Positions 9,221-18,518 of a DNA stretch of 64,000 bases are shown piece after piece. Below the pieces are notes generated by a model that did no database searches, was not told the origin of the DNA, and saw only the letters and a list, made by a program, of their open reading frames with translations. The translations under genes and the position numbers were made by a program. The stretch is from positions 96,620 to 160,619 of the forward strand of contig NZ_JAJQYA010000009.1 in the NCBI RefSeq assembly GCF_021729155.1, given 5' to 3'. This DNA comes from Membranihabitans marinus. GTDB lineage: Bacteria > Bacteroidota > Bacteroidia > Chitinophagales > Saprospiraceae. The stretch's first letter is position 1. Each line of letters opens with the position of its first letter.

Positions 9221-12175
9221 ATGAAAATAAACTATTTACTATATCCATTACTATTTAGTTTCTGTTTTATCAATTCTGGAAATTCTCAAAACAATGTCGG
9301 GAGAAGCGCAGAAGATATATGGATAGACTCCATGTACAATAATATGAGTCTTGAACAAAAGATAGGCCAGCTTTTTATGATTCGGGCTCATTCTGACAAG
9401 GGACAAGATCACGTTGAATCCATAAGCCAGCAAATTAAAAAATATAAAATAGGAGGTTTATGTTTTTTTCAAGGCAGTCCAGAAAAACAAATACCCCTGG
9501 TCAACAAATTTCAATCTGAAGCCGATATTCCTTTGTTTGTATCTATGGATGCGGAATGGGGGCCAGCTATGCGATTTAAAGAAGACGTAGTCAATTATCC
9601 CAGACAATTGTTATTGGGTGCCATTCAAGACAACGATTTAATCTACAATTTAGGACAAGAAATTGGCCGACAATTAAAACTGATTGGCGTCAATATTAAT
9701 TTTGCACCGGTAGTGGATATTAACAACAATCCTCTCAATCCCGTGATCAACGATCGGTCATTTGGTGAAGACAAATTCAATGTCACCGCAAAAGGATATA
9801 TGTATATGAAAGGAATGCAAGACAATGGCATATTGGCTTGCGCCAAACACTTTCCCGGTCACGGAGACACAGACACCGATTCCCACAAGGATTTGCCCGT
9901 AATTAATCACGACCTCGCTCGTCTGAAGAATATCGAACTCTATCCATTTACCGCATTGGCCAAAACCAAGCTTGCTGGGGTAATGGTAGCTCACCTCAAC
10001 ATTCCTGCTTTGGACGATAGACCCAATATTGCCACCACTCTTTCTAAACCTACGGTCACAGGATTGCTCAAAGATTCTTTGGGATTTGAAGGACTGATAT
10101 TTACCGATGCCCTAGAAATGCAAGGGGTAAGCAAATATTGGCCCAATGGGGAAGTAGAATTTAAAGCCTTCGAAGCGGGCAACGACATATTGCTCCTGCC
10201 CAACGACTTGCCTTTGGCCATTAATAGAATCAAGCAAGCCATTGAGAACAATGAAATACCAGAAGAAAGACTGGCTTCAAGTGTCAAAAAGATTTTGAAA
10301 TATAAATATGAGTTGAATTTAACCAAAACACCAGCTCCTCTAGAGGTGGCAGACATAGGAGAAAAAATAGTTACACCCTATGCTCAAAACCTAAAAAAGG
10401 ACTTAATCAATGCTTCCATTACTTTGGTTCGCGACCAACCCAAGCTATTGACTTTAGTAGGAGGAAATTCCTATACCAGTATTGCTATCGGTGAATCGGG
10501 CAACAATAGATTTCAAAACACATTATCCAAGTATGCCAGTATCAACTCGTTAAGGGTAAATAACGATGGAGATTTAGCAAAAATAAAATCCAGCGTCAAA
10601 GAAAAAGACCAAACCTATATCATCAGTCTTCACTGTAAATCTCGATATGCTTCTAGTCAATTTGGCCTATCTACAGAACAAATCAATTGGGTCAATAAAA
10701 TGGCCAAAAACAATAAGGTTGTTCTAGTCGTTTTTGGAAGTCCATACGCATTAAAGTATTTTGACAATGTGAACACAGTTATATGTGGCTACAACAAGGA
10801 TGATATTACCCAAGAAGCAGTAGCTAATGCGCTGTTTGGCAAACTTCCGTTCCGAGGCAAATTACCGGTTTCCGCTTCTCCTTTGAGTCCATTCAATCAG
10901 GGAATCACCACAGCGGCCCACACCATATTGCAATACGGCCAACCTGAAACAGTGGGTATCAACAGTCAATTTCTTCAAAAAAAAATTGACTCTCTCGTGG
11001 CCAGTGGAATCCGTGAGGAAGCCTTCCCCGGTTGTCAAATCATCATTGCCAAAAACAATTACGTAATTTATCAAAAGTCTTTTGGGCATCACACATATAG
11101 AAAACTCCTCCCGGTCTCCCAAGACCACATATATGACTTGGCTAGTATTACCAAGGTGGCAGCGACCACAGTAGCCATGATGAAATTATACGAACTGGGC
11201 TTAGTCTCCCTGGATGACTCTATAGGCACTTATATCCCTATGTTGCACAACACCGACAAATCTCCATTAATTATCAGAGATATTTTAGCCCATAGAGCAG
11301 GTCTGCAAGCCTGGATACCATTTTATCAATCGACGATGGAGAAAGGAAAAATTCCATTAACCAGTCCCGTCTATTACAGGGATGAGGCCAATGACACTTT
11401 TTCCATTCAAGTTTGTGACAATTTATATTTGCGCAATGACTATCCCGACACCATATATCAAAAGATAATCGATTCTCCACTGCGCCCGGGACAGGGATAT
11501 AAATACAGCGATTTGGGGTTTTATCTTATGGCTAGATTGGTAGAAAATGTAACAGGACAGCGCTTAGATGAATTTGTAAAAGAAAATATTTACGATCCGT
11601 TGGGATTGAAAAACACTTCATTTCAACCCTATAAATATTTCCCTAAAAATGACATCGTTCCCACGGAGAACGACAAATATTATCGCAATACTTTAATTCA
11701 AGGCTACGTACACGATATGGGCGCGGCCATGTTGGACGGAGTCAGTGGTCATGCAGGTCTTTTTTCCAATGTATACGACATGACAGTACTATTCCAGATG
11801 TTATTAAATCAAGGCAGTTATGGCGGAGTACAAATATTCAACCCCCAAACCGTGGCTACTTTTACGACTAGGCATCCCAAAAGCAAAAGAAGGGGTCTTG
11901 GATTTGATATGAAAAATCTTGAAGCCAGTAGTAGAAGTTTAAATACAGCCGAATTGGCCGGGGACGAGACCTTTGGCCATCTCGGATTTACGGGTACAGC
12001 TGTATGGGCAGACCCAAATTACGACTTAGTTTATGTTTTTTTATCAAATAGAACCTATCCCAACTACCCCAATCGTCCAAATTTGTTAAGTTTACATAAT
12101 TATCGTTCTAAGATACAGAATACCATATATGAAAGCATGGACGTACATCAATCATTTCCAGATATAAGTCAATAA
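9221..12175 (+). CDS. Fusion of GH3 beta-N-acetylglucosaminidase-like domain and serine hydrolase (beta-lactamase family)
   Basis: 984 aa, exported (signal peptide about 1-22). Residues about 30-375 are a GH3 domain of NagZ type: KHFPGHGDTDTDSHKDLP at 209 on, which contains the NagZ His/Asp dyad loop, and the catalytic nucleophile Asp296 in FTDALEMQG. A GH3 C-terminal-like region follows to about 570. Residues about 590-970 are a class C beta-lactamase/DD-peptidase fold: Ser642-x-x-Lys645 in ASITKVAA, Tyr762 in YSDLG, and H920LGFTG as third motif. Such fusions are known in Bacteroidota and likely act on peptidoglycan in the periplasm; the substrate has not been shown. The stop codon touches the start of the next gene. 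Confidence 0.92.
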   Translation: MKINYLLYPLLFSFCFINSGNSQNNVGRSAEDIWIDSMYNNMSLEQKIGQLFMIRAHSDKGQDHVESISQQIKKYKIGGLCFFQGSPEKQIPLVNKFQSEADIPLFVSMDAEWGPAMRFKEDVVNYPRQLLLGAIQDNDLIYNLGQEIGRQLKLIGVNINFAPVVDINNNPLNPVINDRSFGEDKFNVTAKGYMYMKGMQDNGILACAKHFPGHGDTDTDSHKDLPVINHDLARLKNIELYPFTALAKTKLAGVMVAHLNIPALDDRPNIATTLSKPTVTGLLKDSLGFEGLIFTDALEMQGVSKYWPNGEVEFKAFEAGNDILLLPNDLPLAINRIKQAIENNEIPEERLASSVKKILKYKYELNLTKTPAPLEVADIGEKIVTPYAQNLKKDLINASITLVRDQPKLLTLVGGNSYTSIAIGESGNNRFQNTLSKYASINSLRVNNDGDLAKIKSSVKEKDQTYIISLHCKSRYASSQFGLSTEQINWVNKMAKNNKVVLVVFGSPYALKYFDNVNTVICGYNKDDITQEAVANALFGKLPFRGKLPVSASPLSPFNQGITTAAHTILQYGQPETVGINSQFLQKKIDSLVASGIREEAFPGCQIIIAKNNYVIYQKSFGHHTYRKLLPVSQDHIYDLASITKVAATTVAMMKLYELGLVSLDDSIGTYIPMLHNTDKSPLIIRDILAHRAGLQAWIPFYQSTMEKGKIPLTSPVYYRDEANDTFSIQVCDNLYLRNDYPDTIYQKIIDSPLRPGQGYKYSDLGFYLMARLVENVTGQRLDEFVKENIYDPLGLKNTSFQPYKYFPKNDIVPTENDKYYRNTLIQGYVHDMGAAMLDGVSGHAGLFSNVYDMTVLFQMLLNQGSYGGVQIFNPQTVATFTTRHPKSKRRGLGFDMKNLEASSRSLNTAELAGDETFGHLGFTGTAVWADPNYDLVYVFLSNRTYPNYPNRPNLLSLHNYRSKIQNTIYESMDVHQSFPDISQ

Positions 12176-13399
12176 ATGTCGATATCTAATTCAATTGCTT
12201 GGAAATATTTTTTCAAAAGAAAAAACAATCACTTTATAAATTATATAAGTGGATTGAGCATTCTCGGTCTCACTATAGGTATATCCGCCCTTCTCTTAAT
12301 CACCTCTGTGTTCAATGGATTTGAAGATCTCTTAATGAACATGTACAGCCAGACCAATGCCGACCTTTCCCTATCCCCAGCACAAGGCAAGACTATCGAA
12401 TTGTCCGGGAAAGAATTAACACAACTCGGAGAAATTCCGGAAGTCATATCAGCTGCCCCCACCATTCACGAAACGGTACTATTTGAATACGACAACAACA
12501 ATTTGGTCACCACATTATATGGTGTGCCCGAAAACTACTTTGAAGTAGTCGACCTCCGACCATTTAAATCCATGGGAGAACTCGACCTACGAACAGATGG
12601 TGTGGATCGAATCATACTAGGATCCAATTTAAAAATCAATTTGGGCGTTGTGCTTAACGATCCTTTTAGAACCCTGCAAACCTACTTCCCCAATCGAGAT
12701 AAAAACACCTTTCTGGGCAAAAAACTGCTTAAAAAACAAAGCATTTCACCGATTGGCACTTATACTGCTTTCAAAGATGGCTCTGCCAATACTGCATATG
12801 CCCCTATAACCTATGTACAGCGACTCGTAGGCTACCCCGACCAAGTCTACTCAGGAGTTGAATTCAAAGTAAAGCCAGAAGCAGATTATAAAATTCTCAA
12901 AGAAAATATAAGAAAACTATTGCCCAACCACGAAGTCATTTTACTGGACAAATTCGAGCAAGACGCCGATCTTTACAAACTAATGAATATCGAAAAATGG
13001 ATGGGATTTGCCTTAGTCTTATTTACCTTGATATTGATCGCCTTTAACCTCATAGGCTGTATCTGGATGATCGTCATTGAAAAGCAAGACAATTTTCGGA
13101 TATTAAGGGCGATGGGGGCTAAAAAATCAGACATCAAGAAAATAGTCTTTAAATTGGGCAGTCTTTATGCCCTTACCTCCATAGCGGTGGGAACGGTCAT
13201 TACTCTGACCATCTATTTTTTACAAAAGACCATTGGCTTAGTCAATATGTCTGAAGGTTTCATGGTAGAACAATATCCCACAGCCTTGGCATGGCAAGAT
13301 TTTGCATTGGCTTATCTGGCAGTATTGACGATATGCCTGTTGGCTGCATGGCCGAGTGCACAAAGAGCTGTGAATCTAGCATATCGTGAAAAAAAATAA
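12176..13399 (+). CDS. FtsX/LolC-LolE family ABC transporter permease
   Basis: 407 aa. Four membrane segments: one near the N-terminus (about 22-48, ISGLSILGLTIGISALLLI) and three near the C-terminus (about 278-302, 325-348, 370-392). They enclose a large periplasmic domain, the layout of LolC/LolE and other MacB-type permeases. Its start follows the preceding stop directly, so it is coupled to the GH3 fusion gene. No ATPase gene is adjacent; the partner must be encoded elsewhere. A role in lipoprotein release is suggested by the family, but Bacteroidota have several paralogues with unknown substrates. Confidence 0.85.
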   Translation: MSISNSIAWKYFFKRKNNHFINYISGLSILGLTIGISALLLITSVFNGFEDLLMNMYSQTNADLSLSPAQGKTIELSGKELTQLGEIPEVISAAPTIHETVLFEYDNNNLVTTLYGVPENYFEVVDLRPFKSMGELDLRTDGVDRIILGSNLKINLGVVLNDPFRTLQTYFPNRDKNTFLGKKLLKKQSISPIGTYTAFKDGSANTAYAPITYVQRLVGYPDQVYSGVEFKVKPEADYKILKENIRKLLPNHEVILLDKFEQDADLYKLMNIEKWMGFALVLFTLILIAFNLIGCIWMIVIEKQDNFRILRAMGAKKSDIKKIVFKLGSLYALTSIAVGTVITLTIYFLQKTIGLVNMSEGFMVEQYPTALAWQDFALAYLAVLTICLLAAWPSAQRAVNLAYREKK

Positions 13400-13429
13400 T
13401 AGTATATTTACATTAATAATAATATACTT

Positions 13430-13798
13430 ATGGAAAAATGGGAAGTCGATTTTGAGTGGTTGAGAATTCAGCATTTTGTTAAAGACATCATGCAGCAAGA
13501 GCATCTACCCGATCTCAATAATATATTATTGGCCATGGGACTGAGAGAATATGGACATTTAAAGACCAAATGGACCAAAGAAGAGAAAAGGGACTTAATG
13601 AATGTAGCAGCCTATGTACTACTCGAAATGGAAGGGTATTATCGGTTTCACGGATTGGACGATGAAGGCTGGCCACATTTTGAACTACTTAAAGTTTTTG
13701 ATGTAAAAGGCGTTAAAGAACAAGAAGAATGGTTAAAAAATCAAATAATTAAATATTTTCACCTACATGTTTTTGAAAATGTTCCAGCAAATCAATAA
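13430..13798 (+). CDS. Conserved-looking small cytoplasmic protein, unknown function
   Basis: 122 aa, charged, no signal or membrane segment, rich in aromatic residues (VDFEWLRIQHF, YYRFHGLDDEGWPHFE). The codon use matches its neighbours. It sits 30 bp after the permease gene, and its 3' end overlaps the next gene in another frame. The fit into the operon supports a real gene. I do not recognise a family. Confidence 0.7.
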   Translation: MEKWEVDFEWLRIQHFVKDIMQQEHLPDLNNILLAMGLREYGHLKTKWTKEEKRDLMNVAAYVLLEMEGYYRFHGLDDEGWPHFELLKVFDVKGVKEQEEWLKNQIIKYFHLHVFENVPANQ

Positions 13799-14444
13799 GA
13801 TAGGGATCCTCATCCTGATTTTTGCAATATCCTTCTCATGTAAAGATGACCAGGATAGCTATGTGAGAATTTCCACAGAATATGGGGATATCGATATTCA
13901 ATTATACAATGAAACCAAGGAGTACAAAGACAATTTTTTGGAACTGACTTCATCTGGTTTTTACAACGATCTATTGTTTCATCGTATAATACCCAATACC
14001 ATTATCCAAGGTGGTGATCCTGAATCTAAGAATGCAGCAAAAGGAAAATATTTAGGCCAAGGCGGGCCAGATTATACCTTAAAACCAGATTTTCGATTTG
14101 TTCACATCAAAGGGGCTTTAGCTGCAGCGAGAAAACCTGACGATGTCAATCCCCTCAAAGAGTCTTCTGGCTCCCAATTCTACATCACTCTAGGCCAAGA
14201 TGTCACCGACGAAATGTTGAACAGTGTAGAAGAAGAAAGAAATTTTAAATACAGCGTAGAACAGCGCAAGCTATATAAACTAGTAGGCGGCATACCACAA
14301 CTGGACCATGAGTATACTGTTTTCGGCGAAGTGGTTTCGGGTTTAGATGTAGTAGAAAAGATTGCCAAGATGAGAGCTGACGCCAATCAACGACCTGTAG
14401 AAGATATTCCAATGCAAATCACGATATTCAATCCCCACGAATGA
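13779..14444 (+). CDS. Peptidyl-prolyl cis-trans isomerase, cyclophilin-type lipoprotein
   Basis: 221 aa from the ATG at 13779; an ATG at 13767 would add four residues. Both starts lie inside the end of the previous gene. Signal ends in ILIFAISFSC, a likely lipobox, so the protein is probably anchored in the periplasm. The cyclophilin fold follows: GDIDIQLYNE, FLELTSSGFYNDLLFHRIIP (Phe-His-Arg active-site strand), IQGGDPESKN, KGALAAAR and GSQFYITLG, and YTVFGEVVSGLDVVEKIA. The active-site Arg and the QFYI strand are present. It accelerates prolyl isomerisation in exported proteins. Coupled to the next PPIase by a 4-bp overlap. Confidence 0.9.
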   Translation: MFQQINKIGILILIFAISFSCKDDQDSYVRISTEYGDIDIQLYNETKEYKDNFLELTSSGFYNDLLFHRIIPNTIIQGGDPESKNAAKGKYLGQGGPDYTLKPDFRFVHIKGALAAARKPDDVNPLKESSGSQFYITLGQDVTDEMLNSVEEERNFKYSVEQRKLYKLVGGIPQLDHEYTVFGEVVSGLDVVEKIAKMRADANQRPVEDIPMQITIFNPHE

Positions 14445-15334
14445 AACACAGTACATTAATATTCATGGCATTAGTCTTGATCGCTATGTCATCGTGTAAT
14501 AGACCTATTTCCAAATTTACCGCTCTACAACAAGAAGAGTTATCTGCCCCTGCGACCATTCAATTCGAAAATGAATCGAAGAAAGCCGATTTTTATCATT
14601 GGGATTTCGGTGATGGGGATTCTAGTTTTTTGGTTAGTCCAACTCATACATTTTACAAACCGGGTACATATACTGTAACCCTTCACTCTTCCAACGAGAA
14701 AAAATCAACCGTAAAAAGAAAAGAAATTACAATAACATCACCTAGATTTACAATGATTGAAATTCAAACAACCTATGGGAATTTACTTGTCGAACTATTC
14801 GACGATACCCCTAAGCACAAAGAAAATTTTTTGAAACTGATTAAAGAGGAGTACTTCAAGGATTTGCTTTTCCACCGTATTATTGATGGATTTATGATCC
14901 AAGGCGGAGACCCTGATTCCAGAAATGCCCCCGCCGGTAAAAACCTTGGAGCTGGTGGTCCAGGATATCAGATACCAGCAGAAATCGAAGCCGGTCACAA
15001 GCATTTCAAAGGCGCTTTGGCTGCAGCAAGACAGGGAGATATGGTCAATCCAGAAAAAAAATCATCAGGTTCTCAATTTTATATCGTCCATGGAAATTCT
15101 ACTTCCGCCGATGAACTTAAGATGATGGCCAGACGCAATAATATTGAGTATACTGAAGAGGAAATCAATGAATACATAGAAAAGGGTGGCACCCCATTTC
15201 TGGACAATCAGTATACTGTCTTTGGTCAAATCATCAAAGGTCTAGATGTGATCGACAAAATCGCCAAAGCCGAGACCAATCGAGCTGATCGCCCCTTAGA
15301 AGACATCAAAATGAACATAATCGAAATCCAATAG
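14441..15334 (+). CDS. Lipoprotein with PKD domain and cyclophilin PPIase domain
   Basis: 297 aa. Signal and lipobox LIAMSSC (Cys19). Residues about 27-95 form a PKD domain (FYHWDFGDGDSSF, then HTFYKPGTYTVTL). Residues about 103-297 form a cyclophilin domain: LLVELFDDTPKHKENF, LLFHRIIDGFMIQGGDPDSRN, GALAAARQGD, GSQFYIVHG and QYTVFGQIIKGLDVI. Catalytic Arg and Phe are retained. The cyclophilin half closely resembles the upstream neighbour, so the pair arose by tandem duplication with addition or loss of the PKD module. ATGA overlap with the preceding gene. Confidence 0.92.
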   Translation: MKHSTLIFMALVLIAMSSCNRPISKFTALQQEELSAPATIQFENESKKADFYHWDFGDGDSSFLVSPTHTFYKPGTYTVTLHSSNEKKSTVKRKEITITSPRFTMIEIQTTYGNLLVELFDDTPKHKENFLKLIKEEYFKDLLFHRIIDGFMIQGGDPDSRNAPAGKNLGAGGPGYQIPAEIEAGHKHFKGALAAARQGDMVNPEKKSSGSQFYIVHGNSTSADELKMMARRNNIEYTEEEINEYIEKGGTPFLDNQYTVFGQIIKGLDVIDKIAKAETNRADRPLEDIKMNIIEIQ

Positions 15335-15339
15335 TTAAC

Positions 15340-16095
15340 ATGAACAAAGAAATATTAGGCATTGATATAGGTGGAACCGGTATTAAGATGGGTATCACTG
15401 ATATAGTAACAGGAAAATTGCTCACTGAGAGATATAAATTCCTGACGCCCAAACCAGCTACACCAGAATCGGTATCCATGGTTATCAAATCAGCCATTCA
15501 AGAGCGTTTTCCAGATTATCAAGGCCCAATCGGTTGTGGTTTCCCAGCCATAATCAAAAATGGCATTGCATTGTCTGCAACCAATGTAGACAAATCTTGG
15601 TTCAACCTCAATCTCGAAGAATATTTCTCACAAGAGTTGAATACCGATGTATATGTTGCGAATGATGCTGATGTAGCCGGATTTGCAGAAATCAATTTTG
15701 GCGACGAACAGATCAGAGATGAAGGGTTAATAATATTCCTTACCGTAGGTACTGGAATTGGGTCAGCCTTCTTCTACAACGGAGTAATGATTCCCAATTC
15801 TGAGTTGGGACACCTTTGGTACAACAACGATATCTACGAAAGACACATTTCCAATGTCGCTCGCAAAAATGAAGACCTTACTTGGAATGAATGGGGACAA
15901 CGTCTCAACACTTATTTGAAACATCTTAATCGTTTGTTTTCTCCCAATATGGTAGTCATAGGTGGAGGAATCAGTAAAAAGTTCAATAAGTTCTCCGATG
16001 AGATCGACCTTCCTTTTCCTGTCATACCCGCCTCACTCCAAAATGAGGCCGGCGTAGTGGGAGCTTCGGTATACGCTTACGATAGAACTAAATAA
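15340..16095 (+). CDS. ppgK: ROK-family polyphosphate glucokinase-like protein
   Basis: 251 aa. ATP/polyphosphate-binding start GIDIGGTGIKMGITD, then FLTPKPATPESV typical of PpgK, GCGFPA, catalytic Asp in VANDADVAGFAEINFG, and the second phosphate loop FLTVGTGIGSAFF. The pattern fits strictly or mainly polyphosphate-dependent glucokinases, which form glucose 6-phosphate from glucose. The classical ROK zinc motif is not evident. It begins 5 bp after the cyclophilin gene and ends at a strong terminator, so it closes the + strand operon. Confidence 0.85.
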   Translation: MNKEILGIDIGGTGIKMGITDIVTGKLLTERYKFLTPKPATPESVSMVIKSAIQERFPDYQGPIGCGFPAIIKNGIALSATNVDKSWFNLNLEEYFSQELNTDVYVANDADVAGFAEINFGDEQIRDEGLIIFLTVGTGIGSAFFYNGVMIPNSELGHLWYNNDIYERHISNVARKNEDLTWNEWGQRLNTYLKHLNRLFSPNMVVIGGGISKKFNKFSDEIDLPFPVIPASLQNEAGVVGASVYAYDRTK

Positions 16096-16098
16096 AAA

Positions 16099-16130
16099 AA
16101 AGGAGACCATTTTGGTCTCCTTTCTTTTTT
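16099..16130 (+). terminator. Intrinsic terminator after ppgK
   Basis: An 11-bp perfect stem (16099-16109 with 16113-16123, around ggagacc/ggtctcc) with a 3-nt loop, followed by a T-rich run. A-runs on the other side allow it to serve the convergent TPR gene as well, though that gene ends 225 bp away. Confidence 0.9.
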
Positions 16131-16354
16131 ATCTATTTTTCTTGGATTTGACTCCATTCTTAATGGGCATACTTACTGTATCATTTCCCAGTCATTAGCA
16201 GGCCGAAATACCTTTGTAATTGTAACTTATTTCGGTTTGTAAAAAACTGAAGAATACCACCTTATTCTGCAATCAAGCGACCATCCTTTCAATAAATAAC
16301 CAGTAGTCGATGGAACAAACAAACCAAAGGCCTTAGTCTTTTCGAATTTTTTAT

Positions 16355-17764
16355 TTAGCTATTCTGAGGCGTAAAGAATCGAAGAAGAGATACAATATTG
16401 GCATCTAATTCAAGTCCATCTACCACTTCATAAAAGGTTCTATTGCCATCAAAATTTTCGACCAATGCCTCTTCCAAGATATCCATAGCCTCAATGTTTT
16501 TATCCATTTGAACCAAGAAGCCTGCTTTACAGTAAAGCAGTTCAGAATCCATGGCATTTTCGATACCCTCATCGATGATTTCCAGAGCCGCACTAAATTC
16601 ACCTATTTTAAATAAAAACAATGCGTGCTTTTTCCAAATATAGGATTGATCTGGACCTATCTCTTCTGCCTTTTGGAAGTAATAGTGAGCTTTGGTAAAT
16701 TCTTTTATTTTAACATACGCTGAAGCCAGTGATGCATAGTACTCTTCTCTTAGACTTTCGATCCGAATCGCCTTATAAAATGCGTTAATTGCATTGGAAT
16801 AATCTTCTTTTTTGTAATGGCATCGGCCCAACAGAAAATATATTTCATCGTTGTAAGGATCTAGTCTTTGCGCCTTTTTAAAGATATGTTTGGCCTTATC
16901 GTATTCACCTAATCTCAGGTTACAATGACCGATCTGACATAAGATTTCAGAATCTGGACCGGTAATTTCATACCATTCCGTATAGCAGAATAAAGCCTCT
17001 TGATAACGTCTCAATTCAAACAAAAGGTCGGCACGATCCTGGTAACCCAATTCGAAGCTCGGCTCGATTAGGTAAGAATATTCATACGAAGTCAATGCTT
17101 TTTCATAATCCCCGTTACAAGCATATGCTTGACCAAGATTATACCAGGCCAAATACGAATATGGATCTTCGTCTATTATAGAATTGTGCAACACTATAGA
17201 CTCATCGAATCGTCCTTCCATCTCTGTACACACCCATATTTTTCTAAGAGCGTTTTCATTGGTAGGATCACACAACAGGGCAAATTTGATAGAATCAAAC
17301 ATTTGATCGTATTCTTCTTTGGCCTCAAAGATCAGACCTTCTAAGAAAAATATTCTACCCAGTTCTTGATTGTCTGCACCATTTTTGATTTCCTCTAAAA
17401 TGGTCTGAGCAGCTTTGTATTTTTTCAGTGATATCTTTATTCGAGCACCCAAGAGCTTGGTATCAAAATCATATGGGGCAATGGACAATGCGTCATTCAA
17501 AGCCTTCTCTGCTTCCTTCCATTTTTTCAAATAATATAGGCATTCAACTTTCTTAATATAAAAGTCGACGCTATACTTAAATCGATCAATGGCAATATTT
17601 GCCGCTTTAAGCGCGTTTTGATATTCTTGTTCTTCAGCATAATACTCTAATATTTGAAGGAAGGCATTTTCATCGAGGTAAAATTCCTCTCCAGAAATGA
17701 GCATTTCTTCAAAATTAAAGACAAGCTGGAATATGTCGAAGTTATTGTTTGGTTTACTTTCCAT
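16355..17764 (-). CDS. Tetratricopeptide repeat protein
   Basis: 469 aa from the ATG at 17764, giving MESKPNNNFDIFQLV; an upstream frame to 17830 adds 22 residues with no support. No signal peptide. About ten TPR units run from residue 40 to 440, with typical W-LG-Y-A-P spacing (for example AWYNLGQAYACNGDYEKALT, EILCQIGHCNLRLGEYDKAK, EIYFLLGRCHYKKEDYSNAI). It is a cytoplasmic protein-protein interaction scaffold of a form widespread in Bacteroidota; the partner is unknown. It stands alone. Confidence 0.88.
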   Translation of the reverse strand: MESKPNNNFDIFQLVFNFEEMLISGEEFYLDENAFLQILEYYAEEQEYQNALKAANIAIDRFKYSVDFYIKKVECLYYLKKWKEAEKALNDALSIAPYDFDTKLLGARIKISLKKYKAAQTILEEIKNGADNQELGRIFFLEGLIFEAKEEYDQMFDSIKFALLCDPTNENALRKIWVCTEMEGRFDESIVLHNSIIDEDPYSYLAWYNLGQAYACNGDYEKALTSYEYSYLIEPSFELGYQDRADLLFELRRYQEALFCYTEWYEITGPDSEILCQIGHCNLRLGEYDKAKHIFKKAQRLDPYNDEIYFLLGRCHYKKEDYSNAINAFYKAIRIESLREEYYASLASAYVKIKEFTKAHYYFQKAEEIGPDQSYIWKKHALFLFKIGEFSAALEIIDEGIENAMDSELLYCKAGFLVQMDKNIEAMDILEEALVENFDGNRTFYEVVDGLELDANIVSLLRFFTPQNS

Positions 17765-18016
17765 GTCACAAGGGGGATTTATAAAACTTGTCGGCGGTAA
17801 ATATACTGAAATTATATTCACTACAAACAAATTACTTTAATACTTTCTCCACACTTGCCATACATTAATATTACTTTTAATACCAACACAAAACACTGTA
17901 TTACAACAAGGTACACCTAACATACTTCATCTATTAAAATATTATACATCTATAAGTGTTTATAAACAACGCGTCAATAAATAGTTCTCACAACCATATC
18001 AAAAGTGTTAAAAATA

Positions 18017-18050
18017 AAAAAGCCGAACAACTTAATGCTCGGCTTCTAAT
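18017..18050 (-). terminator. Intrinsic terminator of the ECF sigma operon
   Basis: Stem aagccga (18020-18026) with tcggctt (18039-18045), 12-nt loop. On the - strand it is followed by a T-rich run (complement of 18011-18020). It lies 30 bp beyond the stop of the 18077 gene. Confidence 0.75.
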
Positions 18051-18076
18051 TTTATCGATTTATCCTGGGTTATAGA

Positions 18077-18496
18077 CTATTTTTTATTCTTATATCGATC
18101 CAATAATTTATGTCGAAACTCGTATTCAGCTTTTTCTAGAAGATATATCCTTCGATAACTTATGAGATCGGAGATTTCATCATAGAAATTAGATTTTAGC
18201 TCAACTATTTTCTTTTCATTGTCCAATTTATTGTGTAAAAATTCTCGGGCATTATTGTCGTTGAGATCTGCCTCCTTGATGTAATTTCTGTTCTTCAGCT
18301 CCCTCATTTTTGCAGTATAATCGTTATACACTGGCCAAAACACCTGTGCTTCTTTAACAGTTAGACTTATTCTTTCGGTAATATAAGCAACCCTTTGAGC
18401 TGTTATTTCCTCAAATTTATCTGGTCGTTTTTCTTGTGCATGTATAGCAGCAGTAACTACCACCATAAAAGCAATTATATTGACTATTCGTTTCAT
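18077..18496 (-). CDS. Small periplasmic protein, Spy/CpxP-like helical type
   Basis: 139 aa. Signal peptide 1-20 (MVVVTAAIHAQ) then a mostly helical, charged mature part. It has an ITERISLTVKEAQVFWPVYNDY segment, the form seen in Bacteroidota proteins encoded next to ECF sigma factors and loosely resembling the LTxxQ repeats of Spy/CpxP. It is third gene of the sigma / membrane protein / periplasmic protein operon, 22 bp after the second. A role as envelope-stress sensor or chaperone is plausible but inferred. Confidence 0.75.
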   Translation of the reverse strand: MKRIVNIIAFMVVVTAAIHAQEKRPDKFEEITAQRVAYITERISLTVKEAQVFWPVYNDYTAKMRELKNRNYIKEADLNDNNAREFLHNKLDNEKKIVELKSNFYDEISDLISYRRIYLLEKAEYEFRHKLLDRYKNKK

Positions 18497-18518
18497 TTAT
18501 TTAAAATTACTATTTATA

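Noticed and set aside
16203..16235. 8-bp hairpin ccgaaata/tatttcgg downstream of ppgK
   Set aside because: Long 17-nt loop and no T-run; the strong terminator at 16099 explains the site and this may be chance.
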